From positions 558,001 to 622,000 of the forward strand of contig JADJXA010000002.1 of NCBI GenBank assembly GCA_016716065.1: 64,000 bases of DNA, written 5' to 3'. Each line of letters starts with the position of its first letter. Position 1 is the stretch's first letter. The position numbers and the translations under genes were made by a program. Below are positions 51,433-58,792 of this stretch, in pieces. This stretch comes from Candidatus Leptovillus gracilis. GTDB lineage: Bacteria > Chloroflexota > Anaerolineae > Promineifilales > Promineifilaceae. The notes beneath the pieces are model-generated. The model made no database searches, had not been told where the DNA came from, and was given only the letters and a program-made list of their open reading frames with translations.

Positions 51433-51509
51433 CTGTTAGTTGTTAGTTGTTAGTTGTTAGTTGTTAGCTGTAGACTGAACGGAACACGGATTACGGAATA
51501 CGGAACACG
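51433..51509. repeat. Heptamer array, two motifs (TTGTTAG then GAACACG)
   Basis: Eleven consecutive 7-mers: CTGTTAG, TTGTTAG four times, CTGTAGA, CTGAACG, GAACACG, GATTACG, GAATACG, GAACACG. The motif changes in the middle but the 7-bp register is kept. Confidence 0.9.
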
Positions 51510-51527
51510 AGACAAAGGACCCATTTT

Positions 51528-53051
51528 ATGTTCAACAAAATCCTGGTAGCAAATCGGGGCGAGATTGCCCGGCGTATTTTTGTGGCCTGTCGGGAGTTAG
51601 GGGTGGTCTCGGTGGCTGTGTATTCAGATGCGGACCGAGACGCAGCCTGGGCGCGGGCGGCCGACGAGAGCTACCATCTGCCGGGCGTGACAGCGGCGGA
51701 GACGTATTTGCGGCAAACGGCCGTGCTAGACATCGCCCAGGCGTGCGGCGCTGAGGCCATCCATCCCGGCTACGGCTTCCTCAGCGAAAACGCCGATTTC
51801 GCCGCTGCCTGCGCCGAACGGGGCATCACCTTCATCGGCCCTGGTCCGGCGGCGATGCGGTTGATGGGCAGCAAGGCGGCAGCGCGCGAGCTGGCGCAGC
51901 AGGCGGGCGTGCCCGTCGTGCCCGGCGTGGATGGCGCAGGCCAATCGCCGGCCGAATTGGCGGCAGCGGCAGCGGCCATCGGCTACCCGGTGTTGATTAA
52001 GGCCAGCGCCGGCGGCGGCGGCAAAGGAATGCGCGTTGTCGAGTCGGCGGCCGAGTTTGCCGGCGCGGTCCAGGCGGCGCGCAGCGAGTCGCAGTCGGCC
52101 TTTGGCAGCGACCATATTTTGCTGGAGAAGTATTTTACCGAAGTCCACCACGTGGAAATCCAGGTCTTGGGCGATTTGCACGGCAGCCTGCTGCATCTGT
52201 TCGAGCGTGAATGTTCGGTGCAGCGCCGCCATCAGAAGATCATCGAAGAAAGCCCATCGCCCATTGTGCAGCGCTTTGAGGCGCAGGGCCTGGAACTGCG
52301 GCGGCGTATGGCCGAAGCAGCCGTTGCCCTGGCAAAGCAGGCGGGTTACGTCAGCGCCGGGACGGTGGAGTTTATGGTGGATGCGCACGGCGGCTTTTAC
52401 TTTTTGGAGATGAACACCCGCTTGCAGGTGGAGCATCCGGTTACAGAAATGGTGACGGGGTTGGATTTGGCGGCGTGGCAGATTCGCATCGCCGCCGGGG
52501 AGGCGCTGCCGTTTGATCAGACGGCCGTGCAGCAGCGCGGCCATGCCCTGGAGTGCCGTATCTACGCCGAAGACCCGGCGCGTCATTTCCTGCCGTCTAT
52601 TGGGCAGATCAGCTATTATCAACGGCCGTCTGGTCCTGGCGTGCGGGTAGATGATGGCATCGAGACCGGTGCGCGGGTGACGCCATTTTATGACCCGATG
52701 CTGGCAAAAATTATCACCTATGGCAATGACCGGCCAGAGGCGCTGCGCAAGATGGCGCGGGCGCTGCGGGAAACGGCCGTGTTGGGCGTGACAACCAATA
52801 TCCCCTACCTGTTGGCGATTTTGGCCGAACCGCATTTTCAGCAGGGGCTAACCAGCACCGGCTATTTGCAAGACCACATGGCTCATTGGCAGACCCAGTC
52901 TGACCCAACAGAAGCTGAACGATTGGCGATTGCCGTGTTGGAGATGCTGCACAGCGGTGGCAAAAGTGGGGGACAAACGGCCGTTAATGGCGAAACGGCC
53001 GTGCAGCCCGACCCCTGGAATGAAGTGGGCGCGTGGCGCAATGTCTCATAA
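51528..53051 (+). CDS. accC: Biotin carboxylase (acetyl/propionyl-CoA carboxylase alpha-type)
   Basis: 507 residues, clear GGACCC-ATTTT spacer before ATG. ILVANRGEIARRIFVACRELG, HPGYGFLSENADFA, ATP-grasp loop LIKASAGGGGKGMRVV, EKYFTEVHHVEIQVLGD and FLEMNTRLQVEHPVTEMVTG are complete. Ends about 50 residues after the carboxylase domain without a biotinyl lysine motif, so the biotin carrier is a separate subunit. Carboxylates biotin using ATP and bicarbonate. Its 3' end overlaps the converging minus-strand gene by 6 bases. Confidence 0.9.
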   Translation: MFNKILVANRGEIARRIFVACRELGVVSVAVYSDADRDAAWARAADESYHLPGVTAAETYLRQTAVLDIAQACGAEAIHPGYGFLSENADFAAACAERGITFIGPGPAAMRLMGSKAAARELAQQAGVPVVPGVDGAGQSPAELAAAAAAIGYPVLIKASAGGGGKGMRVVESAAEFAGAVQAARSESQSAFGSDHILLEKYFTEVHHVEIQVLGDLHGSLLHLFERECSVQRRHQKIIEESPSPIVQRFEAQGLELRRRMAEAAVALAKQAGYVSAGTVEFMVDAHGGFYFLEMNTRLQVEHPVTEMVTGLDLAAWQIRIAAGEALPFDQTAVQQRGHALECRIYAEDPARHFLPSIGQISYYQRPSGPGVRVDDGIETGARVTPFYDPMLAKIITYGNDRPEALRKMARALRETAVLGVTTNIPYLLAILAEPHFQQGLTSTGYLQDHMAHWQTQSDPTEAERLAIAVLEMLHSGGKSGGQTAVNGETAVQPDPWNEVGAWRNVS

Positions 53052-54119
53052 CAAGCCAATCACCACAAACAACACCCAGGCCAACCCCAGATAAATGGCT
53101 AACCAACCGAGGGCGTTGCCAACGGCCGTTTTGCCCGCGCCCTCTTTCTCTGTGACGGCCGGTAAATTGCGGTACCAAGACGCGCGCTGCGCCAGGGCGA
53201 TGGCCCGCCAGCCCAACACCATGCTCGGCGCGACACCCAACACGGCGGCGATGGCGATTTTGAGCGGCGTCAGGGCTTCGCCAAAGCGGGTCAGGAAGGA
53301 GTCGGCGGTTTCGGCGACCAGAGCGGGCGGCAGAATGAGCAGCAACATGGGGATGAGGTTGAGGGCGATGGCCGCCAACCCGTAGGTCAGGCTGGAAGCG
53401 GCCGTTTTTTGGGCGCTGCTGCGGAGTTCTGGTTGGATGGCTTGCAGGGTTAACGGCCGTCCACAATTGCTGCAGTAGGCGCTGCCGCGCAGCACAGCCG
53501 CCGCGCAGCCTTCGCACACCTGCACATACGCGGTCCGGTCGGTGAATACGGCCGGGTCAATTTTAATTTCCACTACCCGGTCTTCTTTGTTCTTCACCAA
53601 CACGCCGGGGTTGTCCGGGATGGGCACCGGGGCAGCGGTCGGCGCGTCTTCGCTGGGTACAATGGCCTGACCAGATGAATCTACGGCGATGACGGCCGTT
53701 TCCGCTGATGTTTTAGGCACGGTTGAAGCCCCCGGCAGCAAATTGCGCGCTTTGTTCACAAGCTGCTTGCGTTTGGCCTGGCTGCTCTGCTGCCGCTGCA
53801 TGTCCACCCACTGCATCGTCGCGTTGGCCTGAATTTTGGCCCCATCGGCGATGTAATGGGCCACCAGCTGCAGCACTTCCTGCGCTTTCAGGGCGTCCGG
53901 CGCTTCAATCTCCAACTGCGCCGTGTTCTCAAACGCGCGCACGCGCACAATCACGTCGTTTTGCTGCAAGCCCAGCCATTTGGAGACGGTCGCCACAATG
54001 ACGCCGGTCTCTTCGTTGTACGCTTGCAATTTTGCCCCCATGTTAGCCAGGGCGAACAACGTCGTGCGCATCACCACATTGGCCGGAACAGGATAGGGTC
54101 GGATTTCGGTATAGCTCAT
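53046..54119 (-). CDS. Zinc-ribbon membrane protein of unknown function
   Basis: 357 residues from the ATG that gives MSYTEIRPYPVPANVV; an upstream extension would only translate the heptamer array. Residues 1-100 look like a small alpha/beta domain (steroidogenic-domain-like pattern not proven), a linker follows, then CEGCAAAVLRGSAYCSNCGR (zinc ribbon, about 228-247), and three membrane helices in the last 110 residues. No family name can be given. It converges with accC and is followed on the same strand by nothing related. Confidence 0.6.
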   Translation of the reverse strand: MSYTEIRPYPVPANVVMRTTLFALANMGAKLQAYNEETGVIVATVSKWLGLQQNDVIVRVRAFENTAQLEIEAPDALKAQEVLQLVAHYIADGAKIQANATMQWVDMQRQQSSQAKRKQLVNKARNLLPGASTVPKTSAETAVIAVDSSGQAIVPSEDAPTAAPVPIPDNPGVLVKNKEDRVVEIKIDPAVFTDRTAYVQVCEGCAAAVLRGSAYCSNCGRPLTLQAIQPELRSSAQKTAASSLTYGLAAIALNLIPMLLLILPPALVAETADSFLTRFGEALTPLKIAIAAVLGVAPSMVLGWRAIALAQRASWYRNLPAVTEKEGAGKTAVGNALGWLAIYLGLAWVLFVVIGLL

Positions 54120-54122
54120 AGT

Positions 54123-54193
54123 AGTTGTTAGTTGGGAGTTGGGAGTTGGGAGTTGGAAGTTGGGAGGTCTATCAACTATCAACTATCCACTAT
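54123..54193. repeat. Heptamer array (GAGTTGG then ATCAACT)
   Basis: TAGTTGT, TAGTTGG, GAGTTGG three times, AAGTTGG, GAGGTCT, then ATCAACT, ATCAACT, ATCCACT in register, between the zinc-ribbon gene start and the adenosine deaminase stop. Confidence 0.85.
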
Positions 54194-55236
54194 CATTTGT
54201 TGTCAAATTCCGCCAGCAGCGTTTCCTTCACGTCGGCTTCTACGCCAGACGCCACAAAAGCGTTGCGGGCGATGCGTGTTAACGCGGTTTCGTCGTAGCC
54301 GAAGGTCTCGGCCAGGATGGCATATTCTTGCAGCAGGTTGGTATTAAACAAAGGTGGGTCATCGCTGTTGATGGTGACCAGCAGCCCCATTTCGTCTAGC
54401 TGGCGGAAGGGGTGGGCGGCCATATTCGGGTAGACGTGCAGGCAGGTATTGCTGCTGGGGTTGATTTCCAGCGGGATTTGCCGTTCGCGCAGGTAGGCCA
54501 GCAGGTCGGGGTCTTCAATGGCCCGCACGCCGTGGCCGATACGGTCGGCTTGCAGTTCACGTATCGCGCCCCATACGCTGCCTGGTCCCATGGTCTCGCC
54601 GGCGTGGGGCACGCTGAGCAGCCCGGCCGCTTTGGCAGCGGCGAAGGCGTGGGCGAAGGGTTCGGGCGGCGCGTTTACTTCATGGCCGCCCAGACCAAAA
54701 CCGACAACGCCAAAGTCGCGCCCTTGCAGGGCATAGGCCAGGGTTTTTTCGGCCGGGCGCGGATCGTAGGTTCGTCCGTCGCGCTGGGGGAAGCTGAGGT
54801 TGCGTGGCACGTCGAAGACCCAGCGCATCTCTACGCCATAGTCACGTTGGGCGCGGATACGGCCGTCTTCCAATCCAGCCAACAACGCCTCAATCGGCAG
54901 CTTGGCTTGAAAATCGGTGTGGGTATAGGGGGTGATGGTCAGTTCGCGGTAGCGAATATTTTGCGCGGCCATATCCGCGCCGTTTTCATAGACAACCAAC
55001 GAAAAATCTTCCGCCGAGCGCAGCAAATCTTGAATCGTCATATACACGACGACAAAATGGGAAAAATCGGCGAAACAGAACCATTTTTTGAGTTCGGCCA
55101 CGTCGGTGCTGGGCAGTTTGGGCAGCATGGCGTGGCCCTCGGCCAACTTCAGCACCGTTTCTGGCTGAATAGCCCCTTCCAGGTGGATATGTATTTCTGC
55201 TTTGGGCAGATTGCGGATGAAATTGGAGTGGTTCAT
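54193..55236 (-). CDS. add: Adenosine deaminase
   Basis: 347 residues from ATG at 55236 (MNHSNFIRNLPKAEIHIHLEGAI; the longer frame runs into a repeat). Zinc ligands HIHLEG (first pair), HAGETMGPGSV, RIGHGVRAIED, and TINSDDPPLFNTNL with the catalytic and metal Asp. Hydrolyses adenosine to inosine in purine salvage. Immediately upstream of it on the same strand is rsmA. Confidence 0.9.
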   Translation of the reverse strand: MNHSNFIRNLPKAEIHIHLEGAIQPETVLKLAEGHAMLPKLPSTDVAELKKWFCFADFSHFVVVYMTIQDLLRSAEDFSLVVYENGADMAAQNIRYRELTITPYTHTDFQAKLPIEALLAGLEDGRIRAQRDYGVEMRWVFDVPRNLSFPQRDGRTYDPRPAEKTLAYALQGRDFGVVGFGLGGHEVNAPPEPFAHAFAAAKAAGLLSVPHAGETMGPGSVWGAIRELQADRIGHGVRAIEDPDLLAYLRERQIPLEINPSSNTCLHVYPNMAAHPFRQLDEMGLLVTINSDDPPLFNTNLLQEYAILAETFGYDETALTRIARNAFVASGVEADVKETLLAEFDNK

Positions 55237-55253
55237 CGTTTTGGTGGTTTGTT

Positions 55254-55295
55254 GACTATCAACTCCCAACTATCAACTCCCGACTATCAACTCCG
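55254..55295. repeat. Heptamer array (AACTATC/AACTCCC alternating) over the rsmA stop
   Basis: GACTATC, AACTCCC, AACTATC, AACTCCC, GACTATC, AACTCCG; the rsmA stop codon at 55273-55275 lies inside, so the array forms the last residues of RsmA. Confidence 0.9.
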
Positions 55296-56073
55296 CTGCC
55301 CTTTGCCATTCGTCCAGGGTCAGGGTTTCGGCGCGGCGACGGCCGTCTATATTTGCCGCTGCCAGGATTGTATCAATATCCGCTTTTTTAAGCCCTAATT
55401 GGCCCAGGTTGTTGTGGAGTTGTTTCCGTTTCTGGCTGAACCCGGCGCGGACGACGCGGAAGAATGCCTCTTCGTGGGCCGGGGTGTGGCGAATATCCAG
55501 GCGAATGACGGCCGAATCTACGTCTGGGCGCGGCCAAAAGGCGCCCGCTTTCAGCGTGGCAACCTGCTGCACCGGTCCGTACACCTGGGCGCTGACGGCT
55601 AAAAGGCTCATGTTGGGCGGCACGGCCGTTATCCGGTCGGCCACCTCTTTTTGCACCGTCAGCACCATGCTGGTGGGTTTGTGCGCGGCGCTGAGCAGGT
55701 GGCGCAAAATCGCGCCGGTGATGTAGTAGGGCACGTTGGCGACTACTTTGTACGGCCGGGCAAACAGTTGGGCGGGGTCCTGCTCCAGAATGTCGCCGTG
55801 AATAAGGTGGACATTGGGGAAGTGGGCCAGTTCTTCGCGCAAGATGGGGAGGAGACGTCCGTCTAACTCCACAGCGGTGACGGAGACGGCCGTTTGCGCC
55901 AACAGCCGCGTCAGCGCCCCCAACCCCGGCCCAATTTCCAGCACGGCGTCGGTCGGTTGCAGTTCGGCCGCGGTCACAATGCGCCTCAACACGTTCTCGT
56001 CAAAGAGAAAGTTTTGCCCCAGGCTTTTCTTCGGCTCTATCTGGTAGCGGTCGAGTAACTCTTTTGGGTGCAT
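55273..56073 (-). CDS. rsmA: 16S rRNA dimethyladenosine transferase RsmA (KsgA)
   Basis: 266 residues. YQIEPKKSLGQNFLFDENVLRRI (family signature), motif I VLEIGPGLGALTRLLA, VHGDIL-like LIHGDILEQDPAQ, and catalytic NVPYYITGAIL. Dimethylates two adenosines of the 16S 3' hairpin with SAM. Length is standard. Last residues GS come from the heptamer array. Confidence 0.95.
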   Translation of the reverse strand: MHPKELLDRYQIEPKKSLGQNFLFDENVLRRIVTAAELQPTDAVLEIGPGLGALTRLLAQTAVSVTAVELDGRLLPILREELAHFPNVHLIHGDILEQDPAQLFARPYKVVANVPYYITGAILRHLLSAAHKPTSMVLTVQKEVADRITAVPPNMSLLAVSAQVYGPVQQVATLKAGAFWPRPDVDSAVIRLDIRHTPAHEEAFFRVVRAGFSQKRKQLHNNLGQLGLKKADIDTILAAANIDGRRRAETLTLDEWQRAAELIVGS

Positions 56074-56143
56074 GAGATTGTCACTTTGCCTGATTATTCT
56101 CTAAAGTGCGATGATTCGATCCAGTTTCGCCAGACCCCGGTCG

Positions 56144-57877
56144 TCATTTCAATTCCATATCGGCGATGAGGGTCAGGAACACGGACGATTCAAGCTGGGG
56201 ATAAACGTTTGCCGGCGCTTCGGCCCAGGCCGTGATTTCCTGCCCATCCACCTGCCGGACCATGATGAAGCCCCAGATTTCTGTGCCATCTACGGCCGTA
56301 TAAACCATATCCACCCGCTGCCACTCTGCGCCGCCCAGGGGCAAGGCGAACGGCTGCCCGGCCTGGAAACCGGCCACGCCCGCTTCGGCGTCGCGCAGCA
56401 GCGCGGCCAGCGCCCTGTCTAACGGCCGTGTCTCGGCCGCCAGCCGCAGCGCCACAAAAGTACGGCCGTCGGCGACAAAACGCCGCCACCCATCCTGGCT
56501 CTGGTAAGCAAAACCTGGGGGATAGGCCACCGTGAACGCCCCCAGGTCGGCGCGTGTCCAATACGCCTTATGGTCCGCCTGGTGGAAAAATCGCCAGCTC
56601 TCGCCAATGGTCTGCGCGGCGGTGATGGTTTGCGTTTCGGCCGTTTGCGGACCATCTACATCCACCACGTACCCCCGCCCATCCTTCACAAAGGCGAAAA
56701 AGAGGCCCACCCGCTCCTGGCCGTCTGGCCGGGTATAGCCATAGGCCACACGGCTGCCGCCCACTCCGGCGATGGTTAATCCATCGCTGAACAGCACATC
56801 CACAGGGCCAAATTGGCCGAGCGTCTGGTTCCTGAGCGCCGCTGAATTCATACCCCGTTCCAGTTCCGGATAGAGGGTGATCTGCATTTGCGTCTGGTTG
56901 TTCAGGTCGCTGGCGCGGAGCAGCGTGTCGTCGTCGCTGGGCGTGTGCCAGTCGTCGGGATGGAGGAATTGCAGGCCCAGGCGCGGGTTCAGATAGACGG
57001 CGACGCCTGACAGCAACTGGCTGTTGGTGATGGTCAGGTCCTCAACGGCGCGCGTAATGGTCCCGATGGCGTTTTCGGCCCGTATTCCCAGAAAGTATGG
57101 GCCATCGGGCAGCGTCCGCCATTCCACGGCTAACAGCCCGGCGTCATCAAAGGCCAATATCGGGCCGGGTTCCTGGCCGATGGCCCCGTTTTCATCCAGG
57201 TAGAAGCGAGTCAATTGGAAGGCGTCGCCCGGTTGGGGATTAATCTGGGTCGGGTCATCCCCCTGGCTGGCAAGACGCGCCGGGCTGTTGGCCTGTGCCG
57301 CAAAGAGGAGATTGGCTGGTTGGCTGGGGCCATTGGCTGGCGAATAGACGCCAGGCGCGGCCAATTGGTCGCTGTCGGCGGCCATGGGCCAGGCCAGGGC
57401 AAAGTCACCGCTGCCGGCTGCGTCAACTAGATAGGCGGCGCGGGTATCCCAGATAAACAGATCGTCCAGCAGACCATCGCGCCGGCCGAGGGGGATGTCC
57501 AGCAAAAGGCGGCGACGGCCGTCGGCCTCATACGCGCCACCAAACAAAGCCACTTCGGCCAGATCACGCCCAATCACCTGGTAGCCCAGGTAAACCGGGC
57601 TTTGTACGCCGACATTTTCGACGGCAAACCCGGACAGGTAAATTTCGGGCGGTGGTACGGCGGCCGGGCTGTGGGGTGGGCGGGTTCCGGTGGCATTGGA
57701 TGGGGGAACGGCCGTTGGCCGGGGTGTGGCAAAAAGTGGCGTTGGTGGCGGCTGGTTGGTGTTGGGTTGTTGGCTGGTTGGCGGCGCTGCCGGGAGGAAT
57801 TGGCAGGCGGCCAAACCCCAGAGTAACAAGACGGGCAGCCAACGAAACAGGAGGCGGTAGAAGTGCATGGACCCCAT
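56144..57877 (-). CDS. Large lipoprotein of unknown function
   Basis: 577 residues from ATG 57877, preceded by GGGAGG at 9 bases. Signal sequence with lipobox LLLWGLAAC (Cys about residue 24 of the mature prediction), then a Pro/Thr-rich linker of about 45 residues, a beta-rich middle (FAVENVGVQSPVYLGYQVIG) and a C-terminal half with two similar segments (IGESWRFFHQADH). No catalytic motif recognised. The linker-plus-lipobox style matches other surface lipoproteins of this kind of genome. Confidence 0.65.
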   Translation of the reverse strand: MGSMHFYRLLFRWLPVLLLWGLAACQFLPAAPPTSQQPNTNQPPPTPLFATPRPTAVPPSNATGTRPPHSPAAVPPPEIYLSGFAVENVGVQSPVYLGYQVIGRDLAEVALFGGAYEADGRRRLLLDIPLGRRDGLLDDLFIWDTRAAYLVDAAGSGDFALAWPMAADSDQLAAPGVYSPANGPSQPANLLFAAQANSPARLASQGDDPTQINPQPGDAFQLTRFYLDENGAIGQEPGPILAFDDAGLLAVEWRTLPDGPYFLGIRAENAIGTITRAVEDLTITNSQLLSGVAVYLNPRLGLQFLHPDDWHTPSDDDTLLRASDLNNQTQMQITLYPELERGMNSAALRNQTLGQFGPVDVLFSDGLTIAGVGGSRVAYGYTRPDGQERVGLFFAFVKDGRGYVVDVDGPQTAETQTITAAQTIGESWRFFHQADHKAYWTRADLGAFTVAYPPGFAYQSQDGWRRFVADGRTFVALRLAAETRPLDRALAALLRDAEAGVAGFQAGQPFALPLGGAEWQRVDMVYTAVDGTEIWGFIMVRQVDGQEITAWAEAPANVYPQLESSVFLTLIADMELK

Positions 57878-58163
57878 TATAACAAACCTCCCGGTGGATG
57901 CCCGGCTGGAGAATGGCATTTGTCAGGAGACTTCATGAGTAGGCTGCACCCACCACCACGAATGAAAACCCTGGGAGCGCAGGCGTCTCGCCTGCCTGGG
58001 CGGACGGGACGTCCGCGCTCCCATTTTCAAGGGAGGAAAATAGCAGCGCCATGTTGTCGGCTTCTGTGCTAAAATGATAGGTATTCTCACAAAGGTCATC
58101 ATCTGACATTTTTGTCACCTTGTCAGGTATATATCTCACTTTAGCCGCTTGAGGGAGCATGAT
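57878..58163. other. 286-bp spacer with dispersed repeat
   Basis: Carries the divergent promoter region of the lipoprotein gene and the repeat 57971-58021. A GGTATTCTCACAAAGG region before 58164 may hold the promoter of the following small gene; no clear boxes. Confidence 0.5.
57971..58021 (+). repeat. Dispersed hairpin repeat, copy 2
   Basis: CTGGGAGCGCAGGCGTCTCG ... GGACGGGACGTCCGCGCTCC; same as 42742-42790 with few changes. Confidence 0.85.
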
Positions 58164-58487
58164 ATGGACAGTGCAATTGTAACTATCAAAAAACATACGG
58201 CCGTCTGGACGCAAGATGATCAGCACCTGGGGGATGCAATGTACATTTTCCACCGCCTCGAAGAGGTGGAACCGCTGCTAAAATATTACGCCGCCTATCT
58301 GGAACTATTTTCGTTTGAGTTGGGCGAACGTTATTATATTCCCACCGATTTTATTGGGGGGTATGATGAAGAGAACGGCCGTCTCCTCCTGGACGTCTCG
58401 CGCAAGGAAGTGGAGGAACTGACCTGGCATCGAATGCCTACCTTCATTGCCATGGGCAAAGCGCGCAAAGAAGATTTACCCGCCTGA
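58164..58487 (+). CDS. Small conserved-looking hypothetical protein
   Basis: 107 residues from ATG 58164, GAGGGAGC 7-10 bases upstream. MDSAIVTIKKHTAVWTQDDQ then LGDAMYIFHRLEEVEPLLKYYAAYLELFSFELGERYYIPTDFI reads like a PRC-barrel-type beta fold (RYYIPTDFIGGYDEENGRLLLDV), but that is a weak impression. A hairpin terminator follows at 58501. Confidence 0.55.
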   Translation: MDSAIVTIKKHTAVWTQDDQHLGDAMYIFHRLEEVEPLLKYYAAYLELFSFELGERYYIPTDFIGGYDEENGRLLLDVSRKEVEELTWHRMPTFIAMGKARKEDLPA

Positions 58488-58500
58488 AGTTCCTCTTGCC

Positions 58501-58545
58501 TCCGGGCGACCGCCGGTTGGGTCGCCCGGAAGGTTGCTGTTTTTC
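58501..58545 (+). terminator. Rho-independent terminator
   Basis: TCCGGGCGACC (58501-58511) pairs with GGTCGCCCGGA (58520-58530) with an 8-base loop; T5 follows after a short gap. Confidence 0.75.
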
Positions 58546-58792
58546 GTTCCTTCAACACCATGTTTGGCTGGGCTGACTGTTAACGAGTTAGCAGCATCTG
58601 GTTTGCTGCCCGGCTATACTGTTATCTGCTGGCGCTGTTCTGCGCCAGTTCCCCGCTCACTTTTGTGCCATCTTGACCACGCCAGGAAACATTTTCGCCT
58701 TGCGAAACGGAAATCGTTCTATTTTGGCGTTTATTAGGATGAAGCCAATGCTCTTTTGTTGGCCTTTTTTCGGTAATTCATTAAGAGGTGAC

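Noticed and set aside
54412..55398. 328-codon plus-strand frame opposite adenosine deaminase
   Set aside because: Antisense shadow of a clear housekeeping gene.
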